Shown here in pieces: positions 26,612 through 36,100 of a DNA stretch of 64,000 nucleotides. Positions within the stretch are counted from its first letter, which is position 1; every line of letters starts with the position of its first letter. Origin of the DNA: Halobacteriales archaeon QS_9_68_17 (GTDB lineage Archaea > Halobacteriota > Halobacteria > Halobacteriales > Natronoarchaeaceae). A model generated the notes under the pieces. It was not told the origin of the DNA and made no database searches. It saw only the letters and a list, made by a program, of their open reading frames with translations. Both the position numbers and the translations under genes were made by a program. The stretch spans positions 29,720-93,719 of the forward strand of contig PXSA01000039.1 in assembly GCA_003023565.1 (NCBI GenBank), written 5' to 3'.

Positions 26612-27365
26612 CCCGCTCCGCGGCGGCGCGGCCGGTGGAGACGCCCGCCTCGTTCGCTGTGTCGGGGGCGTAGGCGGCGTCGAAGAAGGCGACTTCGAGG
26701 TCGACGGTCCGGCGGAAGAGACGCTCGATCCGCCGCCTGCGACGCGGCGACGCGGCCGCGCCCTCGCGGTCGAGTTCGCGGCGCAGGAAGCCGACGACCG
26801 GCTCGAACCCGGCCCCGGTGTGGAGGTCGATCCACTCGGCGAGGTAGAACCGGTCCGGCGTCTCCGCTGCGGCGCTCGCCCACTCCAGATACGCCCACTC
26901 CGCCGGCACGAGCACGGCGAGCGTCTCGGCGTACCCGCCCTCCCGCGCCGCCCGCTCCAGCAGGTCCTCGAACGCGCGGGTCGTCGCCGTCAGGTCCGTG
27001 CAGTCCGCCGCGGTGACGCCGAGCGCGTCGAACGACCGCTCGAAGTAGTCGTTCTCGTCCGCGGTGAGCGTCCCGAGGAAGTCGACGAGGCGTGACTTCG
27101 CCGCCATCTCCGGGGCCTCTCCGACGGCGTGGCCGAACACGCCGACGAGCGTCTCGACGAAGGCGTAGTCCTGCACGAGATAGCGCCGGAAAACGGCGTC
27201 GTCGAGGTCGCCGCCCGCGAGTTCCCGGGCGAAGCGGTGCCCCGTCGCGTCGGTCCACGCGGGTTCGGACCGCTCCCGGAGCCAGTCGGTGAAGCGGGGG
27301 TCCTCGCGGTCGGCGGCGTACTCGCCGAACGTCCCGGGAGCAGTCTCGCGGTCGTCGGCGCTCAC
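26601..27365 (-). CDS. TenA-family protein lacking the active-site Cys (TenA_E type)
   Basis: A 254-aa helical TenA/thiaminase-II-like protein, taken from a GTG at 27365 that overlaps the stop of the tenA gene before it (GTGA). It keeps the substrate pocket YLVQDYAFVETLVGVFGHA and a C-terminal helix with EVAFFDAAY. At the place of the catalytic Cys the sequence is VLVPAEWAYLEWA, with Glu instead of Cys. Known TenA_E proteins have this change and act on formylated or amino pyrimidine in thiamine salvage rather than cleaving thiamine. The C-terminal RRAAAERGER region overlaps the symporter remnant. Confidence 0.8.
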   Translation of the reverse strand: MSADDRETAPGTFGEYAADREDPRFTDWLRERSEPAWTDATGHRFARELAGGDLDDAVFRRYLVQDYAFVETLVGVFGHAVGEAPEMAAKSRLVDFLGTLTADENDYFERSFDALGVTAADCTDLTATTRAFEDLLERAAREGGYAETLAVLVPAEWAYLEWASAAAETPDRFYLAEWIDLHTGAGFEPVVGFLRRELDREGAAASPRRRRRIERLFRRTVDLEVAFFDAAYAPDTANEAGVSTGRAAAERGER

Positions 27366-28027
27366 ACGGACCACCTCTCCTGTCGCCACGCGGCGTCCCA
27401 GAACTCGTACTCGTAGCGCGCGGAGGTCCGGAACAGGTCGCGGTAGCGCTCGCGGTCGCGCTCCGACGCCTCCGCGGCCACGTCGTCCATCAGGTCCTTG
27501 CACCAGGTCGTGAGTTCGGTGAACTCCTCGCCGGAGTACGTCTCGATCCACTCGGCGTATCGGTCGTGGTCCGGGACGCCCCGCTCGGCGAGGCGCTGCC
27601 CGGTGACGTTGAACCCCCACATGCACGGGAGGAGCGCGGCGACGAGGTCACCGAAGGTCCCCTCGTCCGCGGTCCGGACGAGGAGATCGGTGTATGCCCG
27701 CGTGGTGGGCGACGGCTCCGTCGCTTCGAGTTCGTCCTCGTCGATGCCGAAATCGGCGGCGTATTCGCGGTGGAGGTCCATCTCGGTGTTGATGGTCGAG
27801 TCCAGCAACTCCGCGAACGTGCCCATCCGTTCGAGGTCGGGGGCGCTCGCCGCGCCGTGTGCGAACACCCGCGAGTACTCGATCAGGTAGACGTAGTCCT
27901 GACGCACCCAGTACCTGAACGGCTCCTCGTCGAGCGTTCCCTCCCCCAGCCTTCGGACCATCGGGTGATCGAGCGTCGCCTCCCAGACCGGGGCTCCGAT
28001 CCCGCGTAGGTCGTCAGTGAAGCTCAT
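27362..28027 (-). CDS. tenA: TenA-type aminopyrimidine aminohydrolase (TenA_C type)
   Basis: This 221-aa TenA protein hydrolyses aminopyrimidine breakdown products of thiamine to HMP for salvage. The pocket Asp and Tyr are in YWVRQDYVYLIEYSRVF, the catalytic Cys is in LLPCMWGFNVTGQ, and the C-terminal Glu is in YEYEFWDAAW. It is first in a two-gene operon with a Cys-less paralogue. A strong TATA-like aattatatta lies 24-33 bp upstream of the ATG, so the mRNA is probably leaderless and a TPP riboswitch in its leader is excluded. Confidence 0.87.
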   Translation of the reverse strand: MSFTDDLRGIGAPVWEATLDHPMVRRLGEGTLDEEPFRYWVRQDYVYLIEYSRVFAHGAASAPDLERMGTFAELLDSTINTEMDLHREYAADFGIDEDELEATEPSPTTRAYTDLLVRTADEGTFGDLVAALLPCMWGFNVTGQRLAERGVPDHDRYAEWIETYSGEEFTELTTWCKDLMDDVAAEASERDRERYRDLFRTSARYEYEFWDAAWRQERWSV

Positions 28028-28050
28028 GGTCGGGGATCATCCCTCGACCG

Positions 28051-28060
28051 TAATATAATT
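28051..28060 (-). promoter_or_regulatory. TATA box of tenA
   Basis: AATTATATTA on the minus strand lies 24-33 bp before the tenA ATG (28027), the expected distance for a leaderless haloarchaeal promoter. Confidence 0.7.
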
Positions 28061-28068
28061 GAGCGGTA

Positions 28069-28269
28069 TTACCCGATTATCACCGCGACCGTTCGCTCCA
28101 TTCCCGATGGCTTCCGCTCGCCGAGCGCCGAAAGACGCTCGCCCCGGATGACCTCGAACACCCCGCTTTGGCGGCGTAGTTCGCCCGCCCGACGTCGCCC
28201 TGCTTCGACTACGCTCTCGACGTTCACGAGGCGGCCGGCGTCCGCGTCGCGGAGGACGTACGGGTCCAT
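28069..28269 (-). CDS. Possible small protein of unknown function
   Basis: A 66-aa ORF starting ATG at 28269 (MDPYVLRDADAGRLVNVESV) and ending just before the tenA promoter. Codon use is typical in its first half and weaker after; the layout (an acidic start, then GVFEVIRGERLSALGERKP) resembles small haloarchaeal proteins of unknown function, but I cannot name a family. It may be real, or the tail of a decayed gene. Confidence 0.38.
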   Translation of the reverse strand: MDPYVLRDADAGRLVNVESVVEAGRRRAGELRRQSGVFEVIRGERLSALGERKPSGMERTVAVIIG

Positions 28270-28376
28270 CCGGTCGAACGTCCGTCGCGTTCGAGGGCGC
28301 TCCCTGCACTGACGGTGAGAACAGACAGGCAGACCGACTGTGTCTCCATAGACCGCCAGCGCCTGCTGTGGAACTA

Positions 28377-28769
28377 TCAGCCTTCGACGGGGACGGAGGG
28401 GCCGGGCTCGTCGGCGTACTTCTCGCCGAACTCGCCGATCAACTGTCCCATCTTCGCGCACCAGTCGTTCGGCATCCGCTGTGTCTCCTGAGTGATCTCC
28501 TCTGCGTCCCACGGGCGGTGGACGTGGTAGTTGCCCCCCTGGTCGTAGTTCACCTGCTCTTTCAGAACGAGGCCGGCCTGCATCAGTCGCTGGACCGAGC
28601 GATAGGCGGTCGAGCGCTCGCGGTCTATCTCCTCGGCGACCTCGTCGACGGTCAGCGGTTGGTCCGTTTCGTTCAGCAGCCGAAACACCGCTTTGTCCAT
28701 CTCTTTGGGGTCATGGAAACACCCAAGCAGTCCCTCGCACTGCATGTCCTGTCGGAGCATTTCGCTCAT
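28377..28769 (-). CDS. TrmB-like winged-helix regulator with conserved N-terminal cysteines
   Basis: A 130-aa (134-aa from the ATG at 28781) winged-helix protein: DKAVFRLLNETDQPLTVDEV, then AEEIDRERSTAYRSVQRLMQAG is the recognition helix, followed by the wing YDQGGNYHVHRP. Two Cys residues sit just before the HTH (MQCEGLLGCFHD). The layout resembles OxsR, a thiol-based redox regulator of the TrmB type described in Haloferax; this identity is from memory and uncertain. The internal ATG at 28769 is preferred because a TATA-like gtttaag lies 24-31 bp upstream of it. No obvious target gene is adjacent. Confidence 0.72.
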   Translation of the reverse strand: MSEMLRQDMQCEGLLGCFHDPKEMDKAVFRLLNETDQPLTVDEVAEEIDRERSTAYRSVQRLMQAGLVLKEQVNYDQGGNYHVHRPWDAEEITQETQRMPNDWCAKMGQLIGEFGEKYADEPGPSVPVEG

Positions 28770-28899
28770 CGAGTCGGTCATTCGTTACCGAACTTAAACA
28801 GCGGTCGCTCGAAAGTATTTGCATGGTCGATACAATACTGCGCTCGATCCGCCGAACCGCCGCGCCGGTGGGAGAGACACCTCCGTGAGACGAGGCGGG

Positions 28900-29031
28900 T
28901 CAGTTCTCCGAAAAGCGGAAGTCGGTCCCGTCGCAGTCCGGACACGATTCCCAGCGTTTCGGCTCGGGGGTCGAATCGCTCTCGGACAGGAGCGTGAACC
29001 CACACTCTGCGCACTCGATGTAGTTTCCCAC
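28900..29031 (-). CDS. Small zinc-ribbon protein
   Basis: A 43-aa protein from a GTG: VGNYIECAECGFTLLSE, then KRWESCPDCDGTDFRF. The two CxxC pairs 20-25 residues apart form a zinc ribbon; the sequence is short, acidic and typical of the haloarchaeal mini zinc proteins. It is below the ORF-track length, and appears there only as the tail of a longer shadow. No neighbour suggests a function. Confidence 0.55.
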   Translation of the reverse strand: MGNYIECAECGFTLLSESDSTPEPKRWESCPDCDGTDFRFSEN

Positions 29032-29127
29032 GGATCGTACCAGTCGGTCTACCGAGGTAGGTTCACCGCCTAGACAGTTTGGGCCGCCGGAGACGGGTCT
29101 CGACGGGACCCGCAGGCGTCCCCGACG

Positions 29128-29526
29128 CCGTGGCGAGCGGTCGGCCCGCTTTCGTCCCCCGGCTTCGTTTCGACGGTCGTCACCGAGAACGCGTTCGGCC
29201 AACTCCGGGCCGCGGGCGTGTCCGAGGCTGACAGCATCGAGTACCACGGCCGCGCCGACCGGGCCCGGTGCGAGTACTGCGACCGGCGGGTCGACGCGTC
29301 CCCCGGACGGACGACCGGTCACCGCCGCTGTCACGCCCGCGGCGGACCGCCGGGTCCGGGCATCGTGCTCGCGGGGGACCCGCCGGCGCGTCACGGCCGC
29401 CTCGCCGCGTACGCTCGCGCCGAGAAGTGCGACGCCTGCGTCGCCGCCGGAACGCGACTCGCGGTCGACCCGACGGCGGGGAGCGCCGTCCACGCCGTCG
29501 AGACGGGGCCGACCTCGTCGTGGTGA
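29128..29526 (+). pseudogene. Cys-pair-containing ORF, probably decayed
   Basis: The stretch between 29060 and 29640 has no clear intact gene. One frame, open without a start codon at its front, reads FVSTVVTENAFGQLRAAGV, then ARCEYCDRR, AYARAEKCDACVAAGTRLAV and ends TGA at 29526. The two Cys pairs and mostly normal codon use suggest a former zinc-binding protein, but the N-terminus is lost and the middle is arginine-rich. A GTG at 29218 could start a 102-aa product. I do not recognise the family. Confidence 0.35.
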
Positions 29527-29643
29527 GCGAGCGCCCGACGGCGATGGACAGTGACGCCGACTTCCGCCCGGCAGGACCCGACCACGGCGATCGCTCGGTT
29601 GCGCGACCCGGTGGCGATCCTGCGGTGACCGTTTCCGACGCGC

Positions 29644-31368
29644 CTAACTCGTCGGGTCCTCGGTGCGGTCCCGGAGCTCGGTCCGTCGGATCTTGCCGGT
29701 GACGGTCTTCGGTAGTTCGTCGACGAACTCGATCTCTCGCGGGTACTCGTGGGCCGCGAGGTCCTCCTTGACGTGGTCCTGTATCTCCTCGACGAGCGAC
29801 TCGGACGGTTCGTACTCGTCGGTGAGGGTGACGTAGGCCTTCACGATGGTGCCGCGCTGTTCGTCTGGTTTGGGAACGACCGCTCCCTCCGCGACGGCGG
29901 CGTGTTCGCCCAGCGAGGACTCCACCTCGAAGGGACCGATCCGGTACCCCGAGGAGATGATCACGTCGTCGGCGCGGCCCTCGAACCAGAAGTAACCGTC
30001 CTCGTCCGTGTGCGCGAGGTCGCCCGAGAGGTACCACTCGCCGGCAGACTCGCCGTCTGCCGAGGTCCGCGTCGCGTCGTTCCGCTCACCGCCGTCCGGC
30101 CCCTCGACGAAGCAGTCCGTGGTCTTTTCGGGTTTCTGCCAGTACTCGGCGAAGAAACACGGGTAGTCGCCGCGCTGGGCTATCTCGCCCGTCTCGCCCG
30201 GCGGCAGGCGCTCGCCGGTGTCCGGGTCGACCACGTCGGCCTCGATGCCGGGGAGCGGTTTCCCCATCGATCCCGGCTTGACCGCCATCGACGGGTAGTT
30301 GGTGATGATCATGTTCCCCGTCTCGGTCTGCCCGTACGTGTCGTGGATGGTCACGCCGAGGGTCTCCTCGCCCCACTCGACGACGCCGGCGCTGAGCGGT
30401 TCCCCGATAGAGAGGGCGTGGCGGAGGTCGAGCGAGGCGTCCGCGAGGGTTTCGTCGTTCGTGCGGAGCATCCGGTAGGCGGTCGGCACCGAGAACAGCA
30501 CGGTGATCGGGTATTCGTCGAGCAGGCCGGCCCAGGCCTCGGCGTCGAACTCGCCCTCGTAGGTGAACAGCGACGCGCCCCAGAACCACGCACCAAGCGT
30601 GTTTATCGCGCCGGTGAGCCAGCCGAGGTCGCCGGTCGACCAGTAGAGGTCGCCCTCCTGCAAGTCGACGGCGTACCTCTGGGTCGCCGCGACCCCGGCG
30701 ATCCACCGCTGTTCGTGCAGGACGCCCTTGGCGGGACCGGTCGTCCCCGACGTGTAGTAGAGGAGCGCGTCGTCCTCGCCGCCGGTCTCGGCGGCGTCGT
30801 ACTCGCGGTCGGCGGCCTCCGCGACGCCGTGATAGCTCAGGTCGCCCGGCCTGAGGCCGGTGCCGTCGTCGCTGACGACGACTACGTGTTCGACCGAGGG
30901 TGCGTCTTCGAGGGCTTTCCCCACGGTGTCGCGGTTCTCGGGCGTGGTGACGACGACTTTCGCGTCGCAGTCGTCGAGGCGGTAGGCGATGCCGTCCGGC
31001 CCGAACCGTTCGTTGACGGATCCCCACACAGCGCCGCGCTTGAGCGTGCCGACCATGGCGACGTAGTGCTCGGGGATCCGCGGCATGTACGAGAACACCC
31101 TGTCGCCCTCGTCGACGAGGTCGTCGAGGACGTTCGCGAAGCGGTTCGACCGCTCCGATAGTTCCCAGAACGTGAGTGTTTCCCGCTCCCCGTCCGTCCC
31201 GTGATAGTACAGCGCGACCTTCGACCGGTCGTCGGCGTGTCGGTCGACCGTCTCGTGGGCGACGTTTAGCCGCTCGGGGGCCTCCCAGTCGGCGGCCTCG
31301 TTCAGGTCGTCCCACGAGAAACTCCGACGCGCGTCGTCGTAACCCTGTAGGTTGGCATTACGTGGCAT
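29644..31368 (-). CDS. Acyl-CoA synthetase (AMP-forming)
   Basis: This 574-aa adenylate-forming ligase activates a carboxylic acid to acyl-AMP and then acyl-CoA. Motifs: A3 LLYYTSGTTGPAKGVLHE, DTYGQTETG (A5), the hinge region YWFEGRADDVIISSGYRIGP (A8), and the catalytic Lys in PKTVTGKIRR. Its size and these motifs match the medium-chain acyl-CoA synthetase group, though acetate, propionate or benzoate are also possible. The ATG at 31368 (MPRNANLQGYD) is selected because a TATA-like gtaaatta lies about 28-36 bp upstream. It is transcribed alone. Confidence 0.87.
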   Translation of the reverse strand: MPRNANLQGYDDARRSFSWDDLNEAADWEAPERLNVAHETVDRHADDRSKVALYYHGTDGERETLTFWELSERSNRFANVLDDLVDEGDRVFSYMPRIPEHYVAMVGTLKRGAVWGSVNERFGPDGIAYRLDDCDAKVVVTTPENRDTVGKALEDAPSVEHVVVVSDDGTGLRPGDLSYHGVAEAADREYDAAETGGEDDALLYYTSGTTGPAKGVLHEQRWIAGVAATQRYAVDLQEGDLYWSTGDLGWLTGAINTLGAWFWGASLFTYEGEFDAEAWAGLLDEYPITVLFSVPTAYRMLRTNDETLADASLDLRHALSIGEPLSAGVVEWGEETLGVTIHDTYGQTETGNMIITNYPSMAVKPGSMGKPLPGIEADVVDPDTGERLPPGETGEIAQRGDYPCFFAEYWQKPEKTTDCFVEGPDGGERNDATRTSADGESAGEWYLSGDLAHTDEDGYFWFEGRADDVIISSGYRIGPFEVESSLGEHAAVAEGAVVPKPDEQRGTIVKAYVTLTDEYEPSESLVEEIQDHVKEDLAAHEYPREIEFVDELPKTVTGKIRRTELRDRTEDPTS

Positions 31369-31657
31369 ACACCGGGACGATGCCACCGGATCACTCATAA
31401 TTTACGACGGACGAGGACGTCGAACGCCCCCCGTCACGACCCACCGCGGGAGCGGATTCGCTGTCGCCCCCGACTCCGTGCCGTCGGCGGTCGCGACGCG
31501 GCCGCTCACCGCCCGAAATATAGGCTTTCGGACGGTTTCGAGCCGGATACCGCGGCATACCACCGGTGTTTAAGCCGACGCGACACACTGTATCCCGTAC
31601 CGACAGCGCTGAGATTCACAACCACCGCCGACCGCTATCGCCCGACTCGAACCAACG

Positions 31658-32050
31658 ATGGACTCCACGGGACCGTCCCACGATTCGCCCGTCCCGCCCT
31701 CCGACTCCGATATCTCACCGGACGCCTTCACCGTGCTCTGGTGTCTGGACCACGACGAAACGACCAGCGACGAGCTGGTAAAGCGGACGACGCTGGCCTA
31801 CGACGCCGTTATGGACGCGCTCGACGCGTTGCAGGACGCCGGATACGTGGAGGTCATCACGGAGGAAGAGCCGATCGACGTCCCCCTGCAGGTCGGGTCG
31901 CTGACCCGCACTGTCGCCGAGGCGTGGCCGCGCGACCGAGGGGAGGAGTACCTCACGGAGATGTCGACGACGGCGCTCCCGCAGACGTGGCTGGACGAGT
32001 ACCTGATCGGGAGCTATCAGGAGTACCTCCGTCGCCACGAGGAGGAATGA
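31658..32050 (+). CDS. Small winged-helix-like protein
   Basis: A 130-aa acidic protein with SPDAFTVLWCLDHDETTSDE and the helices LVKRTTLAYDAVMDALDALQ, followed by DAGYVEVITEE. This resembles a MarR/ArsR-like winged helix with a short wing, so it may be a DNA-binding regulator. The C-terminal 40 residues are helical (TWLDEYLIGSYQEYLRRHE). No family name is certain. It lies divergent from the acyl-CoA synthetase gene, which could be its target. Confidence 0.6.
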   Translation: MDSTGPSHDSPVPPSDSDISPDAFTVLWCLDHDETTSDELVKRTTLAYDAVMDALDALQDAGYVEVITEEEPIDVPLQVGSLTRTVAEAWPRDRGEEYLTEMSTTALPQTWLDEYLIGSYQEYLRRHEEE

Positions 32051-32108
32051 GTCGCTCTCGGCGCTGACGCCCCCACGCCCGCCGGGTCATGGGTACCGGG
32101 GGTTCTCG

Positions 32109-32444
32109 CTATCGTTCCGACCGGGATCCCGTCCCGTAAAAAAGGCGCTTCGCGTTCGCGGACGCCCGTCCCGTTCGGGTGGACGGAGCGTCGAGACGCC
32201 ACCCGGGGTCTCGGCCCGTGCGGTCGATGCGACCGGACCGGCAGGCCGGGCAGTAGTCGGGCGTGACAGCCGTGTTCCGGGGAACGTAAACCGCGCCGCC
32301 ACGCTCCACGCACGAGTCGTTGAGGACTGTCGCGCAGTCGCCGCAGACGGTGAAGTCGTCGACCGTGAGACCGCGCGGGGGTTCGAGTTGTTCGTCCAGC
32401 ACGTACTCGTCGATGACTGCCTGATAGTTTTGGCGCGGTTTCAC
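32109..32444 (-). CDS. Small zinc-finger-like protein
   Basis: A 111-aa ORF from a GTG at 32444. The central part has CGDCATVLNDSC and YCPACRSGRID, two Cys pairs typical of a treble-clef or zinc-ribbon unit; the beginning MKPRQNYQAVIDEYVLDEQL looks like real coding sequence. The last 35 residues are arginine-rich and unlike the rest, so the frame may have shifted before the true stop. Function unknown. Confidence 0.5.
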   Translation of the reverse strand: MKPRQNYQAVIDEYVLDEQLEPPRGLTVDDFTVCGDCATVLNDSCVERGGAVYVPRNTAVTPDYCPACRSGRIDRTGRDPGWRLDAPSTRTGRASANAKRLFYGTGSRSER

Positions 32445-32564
32445 GTCGATCCGCCTAGTACCATGGGACTAGGTATCGAACATCTGTCGGGTGCGAAGCC
32501 GGGAGTCGACCCGCTCGCTCCGCGAGACCGGGCCGAGTCGCGCTTACCCGTCTCGGAGGACGGA

Positions 32565-32871
32565 TCACTCTGGACTGTCGGTGACCCGCTCGACGACCGG
32601 CACGTCGCTCTCGGGGGTGTCTCCGGCGCTGGCGGAACGGCGCGGTTGCTCTCTGATGTGCCGCCGAGAACCGATCGGTCCCGGCCTCGGCTTTCTCGAA
32701 GACGCGGAGGACCTCGATCGCGTGCGGATCCGCGTCTTCGGGGACGTGCAGTTCCATCTCGATGCGGTCGAGCATCACGTCGTGGAGGACCCACTGTTCC
32801 TCTCTGGTCGGGTCGAGTGCGCCGTCTCTGTGTGTTCCGGGCGGCCATCGATCCGTGTGAACTCGACTCAA
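32565..32871 (-). pseudogene. Frameshifted small haloarchaeal gene of unknown function
   Basis: The frame from ATG 32871 reads TREEQWVLHDVMLDRIEMEL and ALEVLRVFEKAEAGTDRFSAA-like sequence typical of a small conserved haloarchaeal protein. After RFSAA the normal C-terminus (SAGDTPESDVPVVERVTDSP, stop at 32565) is found only in the next frame. One indel near 32640 separates the two. The protein has no known role; it is probably a helical protein of about 100 residues when intact. Confidence 0.5.
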
Positions 32872-33181
32872 CTCATGGGCTCGGCGCTTGAGACGGTGAT
32901 GCCGACGTGTTTTACCTCGGCCGCTCCCGGCGGTGCGGGCCGTTTCAGCCGGTATAGACGACCTTATCGAGTTCCCGGTCTCGCGGTCAGGTCCGGTGCT
33001 CGGCTACCGGCAATGACTCACGCCAGGGTCCGGATCGATCCCCTCTCTGAACACATACAGCCACCGGCCGATGGTTCGGTCCGCCTCTCGCGGGCGGCAC
33101 TCACTCGACGCAAGCGGTGGTCGCGTGACCATACCGCCGGTTCGAGTGTCCGGAAAAAAGAACGTCGCGGCGTTTCGCTCG
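32872..33181. other. 310-bp gap with nothing recognised
   Basis: No ORF with plausible codon use and no repeat or palindrome of note. It separates the C-terminal end of the PKD surface protein gene from the broken small gene. Confidence 0.5.
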
Positions 33182-36100
33182 TCAGTTGCGGCGGCGAAGC
33201 GCGAGCAGCGACGCGCAAAGCAGCGCGACGAGCGCGACGCCGACGCCCATGCCGGGTTGACCGAGCGAGTTGGACTCGTCCGGGTCCTCGGAGTCGTCGG
33301 AGGCCCCGGAGTCGTCGGACGTGGCGGTCGTGCTCTCCGCTGCGTCGCCCGACTCGTCGGTCCGAACGGACGCGACGGAGAGGTCCGTCGTTTCGCCGTT
33401 GACGCCGACCGTCATCGTGCCGGCGCTCGACAGCTCGTGGTCGAACGAAACGGTCGTCGTCGCTCCGGCCGGGAGGCTCACGTTCTCGGTCGCGACGACG
33501 GAGCCGTCGACCGTCAGGTCGGTGCGGACCGTGCCCTCGGCCCGGCCGTCGTTCGCGACGGTCGCCGTGACCTCGATCACGTCGCCGGCCTTGACGTCGG
33601 TGTCGTCGACCGTGACGTCGGTCACGGCCATCGCCGGCCGATCGACGCCAGCCGCGACCGTCGATAGCTCCGTCAGGTTCGCGCGGAACTCGTGCGCCGA
33701 GCCGTTCTGGCCGACGTACCTCACGTCGACCCGCTCCCAGGAGCCGTTCGTCGCCCGGTAGAGCGAGACGTCGTCCGTCTCGGCGTCGGTCCGGTTCAGC
33801 GCGCTCCGCTCCACGGAGAACGTGATCGAGACGCTACGCAGGTCCTCGTCGCTCACGTTCGGGTGGTCAACGGTGAGGAACGCCTGCGGCGCGAAGCCGT
33901 CGTCCTCGACCGTCGGCGCGGTGACGTTCTCGGGCGCGTCGGCGCTCGACTCGACGGTCATGTCGTAGTCGCCCGCCGCGTCGAACGTCGCCGCCATCCC
34001 GTCGAACGTCGTGTTCTCGGTCTCGTTCTCGACGGGGAACGTCATCGTCGCGCGGTCGCCGGACTCGGCGTCGGTGACGGCGATCTCGATGACGTCGCCG
34101 TCGGTGACATCGACGGCGGTCTCGATCGACGACTCGTCGGACGAGTCGCCGCCGTCGGTGCCACCGGTGTACCCGCCGGTGTTGCCGCCGTCATTGCCGT
34201 CGGAGCCATCGCCACCACCGGAGTCGTCACCCTCGTCCGTCGCGACAACCTCGACCCGCGTCGACATCGTCCGTTCGTTCCCCTCCTCGTCCCGCAGCAG
34301 CACCGTCACGGTGTGGGTGCCGGACTCGTCGAACGACACCGTCGCGCGGTGGCCGTCGGGACCCTTCTCGCCGTCGAAGTACCAGTGGACGTGCGCGACG
34401 CCGCTCTCGTCGTGCACGTTCGTCACGTTCACGTCGAACTCGTCGCCCGCATGGACCTTCTCGGGCGCGTGGAGGTCGGCGCTCGGGGCGTCGTCGTCGG
34501 GTTCCGTGACCTCGATGCTCACGGACGCCGAGTCGGTCCGTCCCGACGCGTCGACGACGGTGACGTTCGTGGTGAAGGTCTTCGGCCGGTTGTACACCTT
34601 GACCGTCGTCGCCTCGGTGGTGGTCCGGTCGACCTTGCCGTCGTCGTTGAAGTCCCAGCGGTACTCGACGATGCCGTCGTCGTCGGTCGACGCGCTGGCG
34701 TCGATCTCGAAGGTGTCGTTCACGACGACGGTCTCCGGCGCGGTGACGGCGGCCGTCGGCGGCGCGTCGTCGCCGTCATCGTCGTCTTCCTCCACCGTCA
34801 CGGTCCGTTTCGCGGTGTCCGTCTGTCCGGCGGTATCGACGACGGTGACCGTCGTCTCGTACTCGCCGGCGCTCCCGTAGGACTTCTCGGTCGTGGCCGA
34901 CTCTGTCGTGCGGTCGACCGTGCCGTCGCCGTCGAAGTCCCACTCGTAGCTGTCGATACCGTCGTCGTCGGACGACCCGCTCGCGTCGAAGGCGACGGTC
35001 TCACCGACCGACGCGCTCGTGGGCGACGCGTCGAGATGCGCGGACGGCCCGGCGTCTTCGGACCCCTCGACGACCTCTACGGTCGCGGTGTCGGTGTCCT
35101 CGTTGCCGGCGGAGTCGGTGACGGTCAGGGTGACCTCGTAGGTGCCGCTCTCCCCGTAGGCGTGGTCCACGCTCGCGCCGGTCGCCGTGGTGCCGTCGCC
35201 GAACGTCCACTCGTAACTCTCGATATCGCCCGAACTGTTCGAGCCGTCGGCGGTGAACGTCTCGTTCACTTCGACGCCGGCCGGTACGTCAGCCCGGGCG
35301 TTCAGCGGTTCGCCGACGGAGACCGTCGCGGACGCGGTGCCCGTACGGCCTTCCGAGTCGACGACGGTGACCGTCGCCGTGTACTCCCCGGCGCTCCCGT
35401 AGGACTCCTCCGTCGTGGCCGACTGGGTCGTGCGGTCGACCGTACCGTCCCCGTCGAAGTCCCAGCGGTACTCCGCGATGTCCCCGTCGTCGTCGGTGGA
35501 GTTACTCGCATCGAAGGTGACGGTTTCGCCGACGGTCGCGTCCTGTGGGCTCGCGTTGAGGTCCGCCTCGGGCGCGGAGGGACAGCCACCGGTCCCGACC
35601 GTCACGGGCTGGGACGTGTCGAGCGCGGTCGCAGCGCCGTTCTCCGTGTCGTCGGGCGTCCGGACGTTCCACGTGTCGATCGTCCCGCCGTCGTAGCGAC
35701 CGTCCGGGTGGTCGTGGTGCGCGTCCTCGTTGAATTCGGGGTCGACCGTCATGCTGAAATCGGACCCCTGCGGCGCTCGGAGCGCGCCGCCGTCCGTGCG
35801 GTTGACCGCCCAGAACCAGTCGACGTGGCTCCGGTCACCGGAGATGGTGAAGTTGTCGTAGTTGGTGCCGCCGCTGTACTCGTCGTCAGCGACGGCCCAC
35901 TCGCCGCCGGAGGGGACGCCCGTGATGTTGAACGTCACCTTCCCACCGGAGTCGTCGCCCTCCAACTTGTCGTGGATGACGACGAGACTGACGCCCTCGG
36001 TCCCATTGTAGAGGAACATCTGGGTCGTATCGTTTTGCTGGAACTCGGTCGTTCCGTAGGAACTGAACTCCCCGGTCGGATCCGTGTCCGAGGCCCGGTA

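Noticed and set aside
28028-28068. TPP riboswitch in front of tenA
   Set aside because: The TATA box lies 24-33 bp before the ATG, leaving no room for a leader RNA.
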